Part shown: positions 34,923-43,682 of the stretch, one piece after another | Layout of the letters: each line of letters opens with the position of its first letter | Position numbering within the stretch: position 1 is the first letter of the stretch | NCBI GenBank assembly: GCA_034506255.1 | Contig: JAPDPX010000002.1 | Coordinates: 186,001 to 250,000, forward strand | Reading direction: 5' to 3' | Source: a candidate division KSB1 bacterium | Lineage (GTDB): Bacteria; Zhuqueibacterota; Zhuqueibacteria; Zhuqueibacterales; Zhuqueibacteraceae | DNA: 64,000 nucleotides | Notes under the pieces: model-generated | Seen by the model: only the letters and a program-made list of their open reading frames with translations | What the model was told of the DNA's origin: nothing | The model's database searches: none | Program-made: the position numbers and the translations under genes

Positions 34923-37442
34923 ATGAATCTCAAAAAACTCAAAAGCATGTCGCTCGACGAGCTCGGGTATCGTCTCAAGCTGGCGGGCACCAGGAAGCTC
35001 AGCAAGCTCTCCCACCGCCGCCGCGATTTCCTCGCCCCCGCGCGCTTTCTCGCCGCTTTTGAACTGCCATCGGATTATCGCGGCCCTTATGCGGAAGCCG
35101 TCAGCAACCGGCGCTGGCGTGTGGCCGAAGAGTATTTGCTCGAACACATGCGTGCGCGCGTGCGTGGGCAGGGCGATCACGGCCTGCAACCGAAATATTT
35201 CTTCGCCCCGCAGGACCGCCTGCACATGCTTGCCGCCCTGCATCAGCATCTGCCCCACGTGCTGCCCACCACCCTGGCCGCGGCCAACCGCTACCTCGCC
35301 CACGAGTTCACGTTTTTCGGCGTGCGCCAAAACTTCGGTGATGAAATCGACTGGCATCGCGATCCCGTTTCCCTGCAGGCCTGGCCCCGCGATTTCTACA
35401 CCGATCTGCGTTTTTACGGCCAAAGCGACGGCCGCCGGCAACTGCCCGGGGATGTCAAGCAGGTGTGGGAGCTGAATCGCCAGCAACATTTCACCATTTT
35501 GGGCAAGGCCTTCTGGCTCACCGGCGAGACGAAATACGCGCTCGAATTGTTCTCCCAGATGCAGAGCTGGATGCGTCAGAATCCCTATTTGCATGGCGTG
35601 AATTGGACCAGTGCGCTGGAAGTGGGGTTGCGCGCTCTCTCCTGGATCAGCGGCTACTTCTTCTGCCTGGAGGCAGAAGTGCTGGAGCCACGCACCCATG
35701 CCCTGCTGCTGCGCATGCTGCAACTGCACGGGCACTACCTCAACCGGCATCTTTCCTTCTTCACCAGCCCCTACAATCACCTGGTCGGGGAGGCCGTCGC
35801 GCTGTTCCATCTGGGAACGCTGTTTCCGGAATTGCCCCGGAGCCGGCAGTGGCGTGCCACCGGCTGGAAGATTCTCTGCGAGGAAGTGACCAGACAATTT
35901 CATGCCGATGGCATGTCGGTGGAACAGGCGGTTTCCTACCATCATTTCACCCTGAGCCTGTATGTGCTCGCCCTGCTGCTGGCGGAGCGCAACGGCCTCA
36001 ACGTTCCGCCGGAGATGCGCAACCGCCTGGAGCGCGCGCTGGAGTTCAGCATGTGGAGCCAGCAGCCCGACGGCCGCCAGCCCATGATCGGCGACAATGA
36101 TGATGCCACCGCCTTTCTGTTTGCCAGCCGGCCGCCATGGGATTTTCGCCATCTGCTGGCGCTCGGCGCGCTGCTGTTTCAGCGCGGGGATTTCAAACAG
36201 CAGGCGGGTGAGTGCGATGAATGCTGTCTGTGGCTGCTCGGTCCGCAAAGCCCGTCCCGCTTTGCGAGTCTGAAGAGCTTTCCACCCTCCGCCGCCACGC
36301 GCCTGTTTGCCGACAGCGGTTATGCGATCGTGCGCAGCGGCTGGGGGCCCGCCGGGCAGTACCTGATTTTTGACTGCGGACCGCAAAGCCACGGCTTGCA
36401 TGCCGATGAAACCGTTTCCACGGCGCATGGCCACGCCGATGCCCTGGCCTTCACCCTGTGCGCCCATGGCGAAGTGGTGCTGCGCGACTCCGGCATGTGG
36501 TGCTACAACGGCGAGTTGAACTGGCAGAATCATTTTCGCAGCGGCTGCGCCCACAACACCATCACCATCGATGGTCGCAGCGCCTGCCATATCGTGGGCC
36601 GGCTGGGCTATTCGCATGTGCCGGCCGTCACGCAAACCCGTTTCATCAGCCGCGACGATTTTACTTTCGTGGAAGCCGAATACGTGGGTTTCGGACTGAA
36701 GCTGCGCCACCGCCGCGGCATCTTTTACCGGCCGCAGGCCTACTGGCTCATTCTGGACAGCCTCGAAGGCGAAGGCGAACATCTCGTCGACCGCTGGTTT
36801 CATTTCGATCCGCTCAGCCAACTCGAACGGGCGGGTGAGTGGATCGTGGCGCGCCGGCCGCAGGATAAAAACCTGCTGCTCGGTGAAATTTGCCCGCCCG
36901 CCCAGACCGCGGAGTTTTGGTGCGGCGGCGAAAAACCGGAGGCCGGCTGGATGGCGCCCGGCTACGGCCGCCGGCTGCCTGCGCCGGTGTTGCGCCTCCG
37001 TGCCTCGGTGACCATGCCGGCACAATTCACCACTTTACTGATGCCGGTGGCTGCCGCGCTGCCACCGCGGCACTTTGCCGCCCGCGGCCGGCACGGCACG
37101 GCGAGCAGCGAGCCATTCGTGCTGCAAGTGCGCGCCGATGACTGGGAGGATCGCATCATCTTCAACTTCACCGGCCGCCGGCAGTGCGTGGCAGAAGTGA
37201 GCACCGATGCCGAAATCATCTTTGAACACCGTGGACGATCGCCCGCCCGGCATGAGGTGACCATGGTGCGCGGCCGAAACTTGACGATTGCCAACAGGAC
37301 GATTTTTGCCCTGGAAAAAATTGCCGACATGAAACGCTGTTTGACAGTGCCGGCCACGCATGACGGGCCGGAAGAATTTCCGGATGGGGCGGCCGCCCCA
37401 CACGCGATGACGCCGGCGGCCGGTGCGGATGTGGAAAGTTGA
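34923..37442 (+). CDS. Heparinase II/III-family polysaccharide lyase
   Basis: An 839-aa protein with the heparinase II/III layout. The N-terminal LKKLKSMSLDELGYRLKLAG is the usual lead-in, followed by an alpha/alpha toroid (about 60-400, containing the YNHLVGEAVALFHLG and SYHHFTLSLYVLALL segments). The C-terminal beta-sandwich domain contains STAHGHADALAFTLCAHGE and FRSGCAHNTITIDG. Members cleave uronate-containing polymers such as heparin, heparan or alginate by beta-elimination. No signal peptide is visible, so it may act during synthesis or be exported otherwise. ATG 34923 is chosen over 34854, which overlaps the kinase gene. Confidence 0.88.
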   Translation: MNLKKLKSMSLDELGYRLKLAGTRKLSKLSHRRRDFLAPARFLAAFELPSDYRGPYAEAVSNRRWRVAEEYLLEHMRARVRGQGDHGLQPKYFFAPQDRLHMLAALHQHLPHVLPTTLAAANRYLAHEFTFFGVRQNFGDEIDWHRDPVSLQAWPRDFYTDLRFYGQSDGRRQLPGDVKQVWELNRQQHFTILGKAFWLTGETKYALELFSQMQSWMRQNPYLHGVNWTSALEVGLRALSWISGYFFCLEAEVLEPRTHALLLRMLQLHGHYLNRHLSFFTSPYNHLVGEAVALFHLGTLFPELPRSRQWRATGWKILCEEVTRQFHADGMSVEQAVSYHHFTLSLYVLALLLAERNGLNVPPEMRNRLERALEFSMWSQQPDGRQPMIGDNDDATAFLFASRPPWDFRHLLALGALLFQRGDFKQQAGECDECCLWLLGPQSPSRFASLKSFPPSAATRLFADSGYAIVRSGWGPAGQYLIFDCGPQSHGLHADETVSTAHGHADALAFTLCAHGEVVLRDSGMWCYNGELNWQNHFRSGCAHNTITIDGRSACHIVGRLGYSHVPAVTQTRFISRDDFTFVEAEYVGFGLKLRHRRGIFYRPQAYWLILDSLEGEGEHLVDRWFHFDPLSQLERAGEWIVARRPQDKNLLLGEICPPAQTAEFWCGGEKPEAGWMAPGYGRRLPAPVLRLRASVTMPAQFTTLLMPVAAALPPRHFAARGRHGTASSEPFVLQVRADDWEDRIIFNFTGRRQCVAEVSTDAEIIFEHRGRSPARHEVTMVRGRNLTIANRTIFALEKIADMKRCLTVPATHDGPEEFPDGAAAPHAMTPAAGADVES

Positions 37443-37451
37443 GGGGGCGGG

Positions 37452-38540
37452 ATGCCATATCGGATTTTGCAAATCGGGCCGTATCCACCGCCCGGCACGG
37501 GATGGTCTGTCCGCATCAAAATGTTGAAGCGCTACATCGAAGCCGCCGGCCACATTTGCGCGGTGATGAACACCAACAAAAACCGCAAGGTGACCAGCGG
37601 CGAATTTGTGCCCGTGCTCAGCGGCTGGGATTATTTCGTGAAGGTTTTGCGTTATTGTGCGGGCGGCTATCTCGTGCACATGCACATCAACGGCAAATCC
37701 ACCAAAAGCCCGCTACTGGCCCTGGTGGCGGAAAGTCTCAGCCTGCTCTTCGGTCGACCGGCGGTGCTGACCTTTCATGCCGGAGTGGTGCAGGACTATT
37801 TTCCACGGCAGAACAAGTTTTGGCTCGACAATGTCTTTCGCCTGATCTTTTTGCTGGCCGGCCGGATTATCTGCAACAATGAAGAAGTCAAGGCGCGCAT
37901 TGTCGAGTATGGCATTCGGCCGGAGAAGATCACTCCGATTCCGGCGTTTTGCCTGGAGTATCTCGAGGACAAAACCGCATTGCCGGAGCGGCTGACCGCC
38001 TTCGCACAAAAGCATGAGCCGTTGGTGTGCAGCTACATTTATCTGCGGCCGGATTTCAACATTGATTTTTTCCTGCAGGCCATGGCGCAAGTGGTGGCGG
38101 CCATGCCGCGTTTGGGCCTGATCCTGATGGGTGCCGATCGCGAGCAAAACATGCTGCAGGAGAAGTTGCAGCGGTATCAACTCAGCTCTCATACCTGCAT
38201 CGCCGGGGATCTCGATCATGGCGACTTTCTGGCGGTGCTGGAGGCCTGCCGGGTTTATATCCGCACGCCGGTGGCCGACGGGGTCTCCTCGAGCGTGCTG
38301 GAGGCCCTGATGCTGGGCACCACCGTGGTCGCCAGCGAGAACGGCGCGCGCCCGCCGGGCGTGTTGACCTATCGTGATGGCGAGGTCGCGTCGTTTGTGC
38401 AGACCCTGCGCGCGGCGCTGGCGCAGCCGGCACAGCGCGCCATGGATGCCGAAGCGCGGCGGCAGCGTGCACAGCAGCTCGGCGTGCGCGACACCCTGCG
38501 CGAAGAACTCACACTCTTGTTAGCAGCTGCTGCGTCCTGA
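37452..38540 (+). CDS. Glycosyltransferase family 4
   Basis: A 362-aa GT-B glycosyltransferase. It begins YRILQIGPYPPPGTGWSVRI, the N-terminal motif of GT4 enzymes, and the C-terminal domain has SSVLEALMLGTTVVASENGA, which contains the donor-binding Glu region (the usual E-x7-E with variation). A Rossmann-like C-terminal half begins around CSYIYLRPDF. The acceptor and donor are unknown. A GAGGGGGCGG stretch lies upstream of the ATG. It is only 9 nt after the lyase gene. Confidence 0.87.
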   Translation: MPYRILQIGPYPPPGTGWSVRIKMLKRYIEAAGHICAVMNTNKNRKVTSGEFVPVLSGWDYFVKVLRYCAGGYLVHMHINGKSTKSPLLALVAESLSLLFGRPAVLTFHAGVVQDYFPRQNKFWLDNVFRLIFLLAGRIICNNEEVKARIVEYGIRPEKITPIPAFCLEYLEDKTALPERLTAFAQKHEPLVCSYIYLRPDFNIDFFLQAMAQVVAAMPRLGLILMGADREQNMLQEKLQRYQLSSHTCIAGDLDHGDFLAVLEACRVYIRTPVADGVSSSVLEALMLGTTVVASENGARPPGVLTYRDGEVASFVQTLRAALAQPAQRAMDAEARRQRAQQLGVRDTLREELTLLLAAAAS

Positions 38541-38641
38541 CCATGCCCGTGCGGGCCTTGGCAGTACCGTGGCAGCCCGGGACAGCTCCCGCCCGGGAAA
38601 AAACAACACCATTGCACCGCCACATCGCAAAAGGTCGAACG

Positions 38642-39508
38642 ATGCCCAAACCTCTCAGTGTCCGGATCAGGCAAAAGGGCCGGCGCCTTTACAAGGTCAC
38701 CTGCCGTGCCTGCTACAATCTCGGTCACCGCCGCGCCGCGCCGGCACGGGCGGTTTTTGTTTTTGGCTCACACCGTTCCGGCACCCGTCTGCCAATGGAC
38801 GTGTTCAGCCGGTCGCTGGCAGTGATGACGTACAAAGAAGGCCATTCGCACGCCTTCAACCGCAATCTGTTGAAGGACAAGGCGGAGATCGCGGCATTGC
38901 TGCGCCGCAGCCTCTTTCCGGTGGTGGCCTTCAAGCCGAGTTGTGAATCCTATCGCGCGGCCGAGCTGCTCGATTCTTTCCCCGACAGCAGGGCGGTGTG
39001 GATTTTCCGTCATTTCAAGGATGCCGTCAATTCGGCTGCGCGCAAGTGGGGTCATGGCCGCAAAAATTTGCGGGCAATTGCCGCCGGCGATTTGGCGGCA
39101 GCGGGCTGGCGTGCCGGCGGCCTGACCCCCGACAAAATCGCGCTGGTGCAGCGGCTTTATAGTGAAGAAATGTCCTCCCATGCCGCACACGCCTTGATGT
39201 GGTACCTGCAAAATCATTTGTTCCTGGATCAGCAACTCTTCCAGCGCCGTGAAGTGCTGCTGGTCAAATACGAAGACCTGGTCAGCCGCCCACAGGAGCA
39301 TTTTCGCCGTGTCTTCGATTTCATCGGCATTCCGTTCAAGGACAAGTATGTCGATGAAGTCTATGATTCTTCCATCCGCAAGGAAGCTTTCCCCCCGATT
39401 CCATCCGAGATTGAAACGCTTTGCCAGGATCTCCACCAGCGGCTGGTGGCGCACTACGAGCGGGCGGTCGGTTCTGCCCCATCGCGCCCGGCGATGCTGA
39501 CGCTGTGA
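38642..39508 (+). CDS. PAPS-dependent sulfotransferase
   Basis: A 288-aa sulfotransferase. The 5'-phosphosulfate loop is FGSHRSGT (residues 41-48) and the 3'-phosphate-binding segment is WIFRHFKDAVNSAARKWG. VLLVKYEDLVSRPQEHFRRV is a conserved later block. Such enzymes transfer sulfate from PAPS to sugar hydroxyls or amines. The ATG at 38642 gives a short basic N-terminus; an in-frame ATG at 38543 is a less likely alternative. It lies at the end of one co-directional run, before a 340-bp gap. A second sulfotransferase is at 53073. Confidence 0.88.
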   Translation: MPKPLSVRIRQKGRRLYKVTCRACYNLGHRRAAPARAVFVFGSHRSGTRLPMDVFSRSLAVMTYKEGHSHAFNRNLLKDKAEIAALLRRSLFPVVAFKPSCESYRAAELLDSFPDSRAVWIFRHFKDAVNSAARKWGHGRKNLRAIAAGDLAAAGWRAGGLTPDKIALVQRLYSEEMSSHAAHALMWYLQNHLFLDQQLFQRREVLLVKYEDLVSRPQEHFRRVFDFIGIPFKDKYVDEVYDSSIRKEAFPPIPSEIETLCQDLHQRLVAHYERAVGSAPSRPAMLTL

Positions 39509-39850
39509 GCGCCTGTCCGCCTGCCAGCTTGATCCGGGCGGCGGTGGCCCAAAATACTGTCGCACGGTGCGCCGCACAGGATGGGCCCTGTGCGCCGGGC
39601 CGTTGAACGCGCCGGGAGGGACGGCTGTGGCTGCTCCCCCTGACGTCCAACCGGTCACCGTCGAAATCGTACCAATGCTTCCGCACAAGCTGGCAAGGCC
39701 GGTACTAAAGGCTTTGACTTCGTTGCGATAAATCCAGGATTAAAATCGCATTAATAATTTTTAATAGTACGTCACTCACGCTTGGTGTCATGTCGGGTAT
39801 CTACCCGGTTTCGCGATCGCACCAAGGCTTCACATGGGCATTCAGTGCAC
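39509..39850. promoter_or_regulatory. Gap with AT-rich probable promoter region of the cytochrome gene
   Basis: The first 200 bp is GC-rich and shows no gene. From about 39710 to 39775 the sequence becomes strikingly AT-rich (TTGACT at 39714, TAAAAT at 39741 and ATTAATAATTTTTAAT). The two consensus-like hexamers are 21 nt apart, too far for a standard sigma70 promoter, but the composition strongly suggests a promoter or operator of a separate transcription unit starting with the cytochrome gene. Confidence 0.4.
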
Positions 39851-42700
39851 ATGAACAGCACGGATACCAAGGCCGCGCAGCGCCCCTTGCTCGAGAAATT
39901 GCTCTTTGGCAGTCTCATCCTTCTGTTCCTGAACAGCGGCTACCTCGCTGCTTTTTCCCATGCCTCGCTCTTCCACCTGATCAACGTTTTTCTGCATGTC
40001 GGGCTGGGAATCTTTGTATTGGTTCTGGTCTTGTGGCACGGTCTGACTTTCCTGCGGGAAGAGACGCCCAAGGGCAACGACATTGCCCGCTATTTCGGCT
40101 ACCTCGGGTACTGGCTGTTGCTCGCCGGGATGGGCATCGGCGTGTATTTGACCGTGGCGGGCGTGCATCGCTGGAATGAGTGGTTGGTGGGCGTGCATAG
40201 CATCGGCTGTCTGCTGGCGATCGTACTGTTGATCAAAGCGATTCGCAACATTGGCCATCAAATCAGCATCTCCAATCCCATCAATACCGCCGGCCGGCTG
40301 TTGATGGTATTCGCGGTGGTTTCTCTCTGCCTGCCGTTGCTGGCGCAGGTCTTTGGTTTGATTTTTCCCGAGGACGACGGTCTCCCGAAGAATCCCGCGG
40401 CTGCACCTGCCACCCTTGCCGGGTTGGCGATGGGAGGCGAGTCCGGCCCTTTCTTTGCTTCGGCGGCCGCGAGCACGGTGCAGGATACTCTGGCAACCAG
40501 CTTCTTGAATGACTCCAAAACCTGCGGTCAGGCCGGCTGTCATGTGGAAATTTACAAACAATGGCAAAGCTCGGCCCACAGTTTTTCCGCCCTTCAAAGT
40601 TTGTGGTACAAACCCGCCTATGCCGCCGTGCAACAGCAGGCCGGCAATGCTGCCGCGCAATGGTGTGCCGGCTGCCACACCCCGGCTCTCTTGCTGGCCG
40701 GCGCTGCCGACCTGTCACCGGCACAACAGGAGCAGCACGCGCAAGCGCATGCCGCCATCGGATGCACCGCCTGCCACGGCGTGGTGCGGGTGAGCTCGAC
40801 ACTCGGCCAGGGCAATTACGTCATGGGCACACCCGGTTTGTTTTCCCTGGCGGACAGTGAGAATCCCCTGCTGCGCAAGCTCTATGCCTGGTTCGTTCAT
40901 CTTGATCCCCAACCGCATCGCGAAGCCTACCGCAAGCCGGTGCTCACTACCGGCGCCAGTGAGTTTTGCTCGACCTGCCACAAAGCGGCGGTCGACCATC
41001 CCCTCAAGCCGGGCGGCTGGTTGGAAGTGATGAATGACTACGACAGTTGGCAGAACAGCGGCTACTCCCGGCAGGCGGTGCGTGATTTCTACCGCCCGAA
41101 GATGAAACAGAGCTGCATCGATTGCCACATGGCGCGGGTTCCCTCGCAGGATCCCGCCGCCACGGACGCCAGCGTGCCCGATCATCGTTTTCTCGGAGCG
41201 AACACCGCGCTGGCCGTTTGGCGTGACAACCCCGAACAGCTCGCGGCCACCCGGGCTTTTCTGCAAGACGGCAAAATCACCGTGGATATTTTTGCCGCCA
41301 GCCTGTCGGCGTCGCTGGCGGCCGCTCCTCAGACCGCGGATTCCAGTGGCGCCGTGCCCGCTCCGATCGAAACGCGGGTGGCGTCTGCCTCGCTGTGCGG
41401 GGATCAGGAAAATTTCTGGAACCTGGTGCCCGGCACGCAACCGCCGGCGCCCACCACTGCCTTCATTGCGCCGATCGACCGGCAGGAGGTGACGGTCCAT
41501 CCCGGCGAGTCGGTGCGCATCGACGTGGTGGTGCGTTCACGCAACATTGGCCACCATTTTCCGGCGGGCGCGGCGGACATGGCGGAAGCCTGGGTGGAGT
41601 TTCTCGCCATCGACAATCACGGCCAGGTGATTTGCTGGAGTGGCGGCACCGATGGCCGCGTCAATGGCAGCATTGATCCCAAGGCGCACCGCTTCGGCGC
41701 GGCCCTGGTGGACAGCCTGGGCCGGCGCCTCTATCATTTTGAAAGCTGGAAGGCGGCCGGCGTCTCCTTTCTCAATCTCCTGCCACCCAACAGCGCGGAG
41801 GTGATTCGCTACCGCTTTACCATTCCGCCGAGCAGCGGCGAACAGATTCGTCTGATTGCCACAGTCAATTATCGCAAGATTCAGACGGCCAGTCTGGCGT
41901 TGTTGGGCGGGGGAAATGCCGAGCCGGCGCCCGCCACCAGCCGGCCGCTGCCCGTGATTCAAATGGCACGCGCGGAAGCCCTGCTGCACGTCGATTACAA
42001 TCTCATGCGGCATCAGAGCTACATGGAAAGCTACGTGCCGGCAGACAAGGAGCGCTGGAATGACTATGGCATTGGCCTGTTGCGGCAGAATGATCTTGCC
42101 GGAGCCGAGCGCGCTTTTCTGGCCGGCAGCGTGCGCGCCCCGCTGGAGCACAATCCCTGGATCAACCTCGGCATTGTCTGGCTGAAGAGCGGCAAGGTCG
42201 TGCAGGCCAAAACCGCCCTGCAACACGCCCTGTCGATTGCACCCAGCTCCTCGCGCGGCCGCTATTTTCTCAGTCTCGCCTGGAAGGCGGAGGGCAACTA
42301 TGACGCGGCCCTCGATGAGCTGAAGGAGGCGATCGACAATCACGAAGGCGACCGCAACTTGCACCTGGAGATGGGGCGGCTGCACTTTCTCCGCCAGGAT
42401 TATTCCCGCGCGATCCGTGCTTTTGAAAATGCCCTGCGCATCGACCCGCAAAATGCCACGGCCTATTTTTATCTCAAGGAGTGTTATACCGCACGGGAGG
42501 AGGCGGAGGAAGCGGAACGGATGAACCGGCTTTATCTGCGTTTTCGCAGGGACGACCGCATGGTGCAGCTCCAGCACGCAGCCCGTGCCCTCGAGCCCTG
42601 GCTGGAGGGGGAACCGCAACGCTATCATGAGCACGGCTCCGCAGACCTCAAATATTGGAACAGCAGTGAGGCGGACGCAACCAATGGCCACGACGAATAA
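39851..42700 (+). CDS. Membrane-anchored multiheme cytochrome c with C-terminal TPRs
   Basis: A 949-aa protein of unusual design. Residues 1-185 contain four to five membrane helices (about 17-37, 42-62, 85-105, 112-130 and 147-170). Residues 220-440 carry five heme-c attachment motifs: a CX4CH (CGQAGCH, from 225) and four CxxCH (CAGCH 272, CTACH 305, CSTCH 373 and CIDCH 422). A beta-rich region follows (about 530-690), and then several TPRs at about 740-890 (WNDYGIGLLRQNDLAGAERA, NPWINLGIVWLKSGKVVQAK and others). The last 17 nt overlap the next glycosyltransferase. It resembles perioxidative multiheme cytochromes (cytochrome c554/DmsE-like) but does not fit a known enzyme by eye. Its role in an EPS locus is unexplained. 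Confidence 0.78.
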   Translation: MNSTDTKAAQRPLLEKLLFGSLILLFLNSGYLAAFSHASLFHLINVFLHVGLGIFVLVLVLWHGLTFLREETPKGNDIARYFGYLGYWLLLAGMGIGVYLTVAGVHRWNEWLVGVHSIGCLLAIVLLIKAIRNIGHQISISNPINTAGRLLMVFAVVSLCLPLLAQVFGLIFPEDDGLPKNPAAAPATLAGLAMGGESGPFFASAAASTVQDTLATSFLNDSKTCGQAGCHVEIYKQWQSSAHSFSALQSLWYKPAYAAVQQQAGNAAAQWCAGCHTPALLLAGAADLSPAQQEQHAQAHAAIGCTACHGVVRVSSTLGQGNYVMGTPGLFSLADSENPLLRKLYAWFVHLDPQPHREAYRKPVLTTGASEFCSTCHKAAVDHPLKPGGWLEVMNDYDSWQNSGYSRQAVRDFYRPKMKQSCIDCHMARVPSQDPAATDASVPDHRFLGANTALAVWRDNPEQLAATRAFLQDGKITVDIFAASLSASLAAAPQTADSSGAVPAPIETRVASASLCGDQENFWNLVPGTQPPAPTTAFIAPIDRQEVTVHPGESVRIDVVVRSRNIGHHFPAGAADMAEAWVEFLAIDNHGQVICWSGGTDGRVNGSIDPKAHRFGAALVDSLGRRLYHFESWKAAGVSFLNLLPPNSAEVIRYRFTIPPSSGEQIRLIATVNYRKIQTASLALLGGGNAEPAPATSRPLPVIQMARAEALLHVDYNLMRHQSYMESYVPADKERWNDYGIGLLRQNDLAGAERAFLAGSVRAPLEHNPWINLGIVWLKSGKVVQAKTALQHALSIAPSSSRGRYFLSLAWKAEGNYDAALDELKEAIDNHEGDRNLHLEMGRLHFLRQDYSRAIRAFENALRIDPQNATAYFYLKECYTAREEAEEAERMNRLYLRFRRDDRMVQLQHAARALEPWLEGEPQRYHEHGSADLKYWNSSEADATNGHDE

Positions 42701-43682
42701 GCACAAGCTTCTTTTTGTGTCCTGGGCGGAGAATTGCAGCCGCAGCGACAACCTGGCGCGCCTGCTGGGCGGCAGTTCCCGGATGATCTATGCCGGCCGT
42801 CTGGGCAGCAACTACTTCACCGTGACGCTCAAATATCTGGTGCAGATGTGGATGACCTGGAGGCTGCTGCGGCACGAGCGGCCGCGGGTGGTGCTGGTCA
42901 TGGTGCCGCCGGTGTTCATTTGCGTGCCGGTTTATCTTTATTGCCGGCTGACGGGGGCGGGCTATCTCACGGACACGCACACCGCCGCGTTTACCATGGC
43001 GCGCTGGAAACCGCTGCTGTTCCTGAATGCCTGGTTCTACCGCCGCGCACTGGGCAACATCGTGACCAATGAACATCTCGCACGCCAGGTGGAAAAATGG
43101 CGCGCCCCGGTGGTGGTGATTGGCGACCTGCCGGTGCAGTTTCCGCGCATCGCGGAGTTTCCGCTCAACGGCCGTTTTGCCGTGGCCGTGGTGTGCAGCT
43201 ACAACCCCGACGAGCCGCTGGACCACATTTGGGAGGCGGCGCGGCAATTGCCGGAGGTGGATTTCTATGTGACCGGCAAGGTGAAGGACGCGCCGGCACG
43301 CCTGCTCGACCACAAGCCGGACAACATGAACCTCACCGACTTTCTGCCACTCGAGCAATACGCCGGTTTGATCAAGGGCTGTCACGCGGTCATGGTGCTC
43401 ACCACGCGCGATCACACCATGCAGCGCGGTGCCTATGAAGCGCTGGCGCTCGGCACCCCCATCATCACTTCCGACTGGCCGCTGCTGCGTGAAACCTTCG
43501 ACCAGGCGGCGCTGTACGTGGACAATTCCCCCGCCGGCATTGTGGCGGGCGTCAGACGTCTGCAGGCGGCCTGGCCGGAATACAAGGCGGCCGTGCAACG
43601 CCAGCGCGAGCAACGCCTGCAGATTTGGCGTGAGCGCGAAGCCCGCCTGCGGGCCGCGATCAACACGAAACTGGCGACGTGA
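42684..43682 (+). CDS. Glycosyltransferase family 4-like protein
   Basis: A 332-aa GT-B protein beginning HKLLFVSWAENCSRSDNLAR. The N-terminal domain includes YLTDTHTAAFTM, and the C-terminal domain has VVCSYNPDEPLDHIW and QRGAYEALALGTPIITSDWP, the donor-binding site with its glutamate. It is shorter than typical GT4. Its start lies inside the end of the cytochrome gene (17-nt overlap), so the two are translationally linked. The sugar specificity is unknown. Confidence 0.85.
   Translation: MATTNKHKLLFVSWAENCSRSDNLARLLGGSSRMIYAGRLGSNYFTVTLKYLVQMWMTWRLLRHERPRVVLVMVPPVFICVPVYLYCRLTGAGYLTDTHTAAFTMARWKPLLFLNAWFYRRALGNIVTNEHLARQVEKWRAPVVVIGDLPVQFPRIAEFPLNGRFAVAVVCSYNPDEPLDHIWEAARQLPEVDFYVTGKVKDAPARLLDHKPDNMNLTDFLPLEQYAGLIKGCHAVMVLTTRDHTMQRGAYEALALGTPIITSDWPLLRETFDQAALYVDNSPAGIVAGVRRLQAAWPEYKAAVQRQREQRLQIWREREARLRAAINTKLAT

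Noticed and set aside
34845..37025. Long minus-strand frame opposite the heparinase-type gene
   Set aside because: It is antisense of a clear lyase gene and shows only low-complexity composition.
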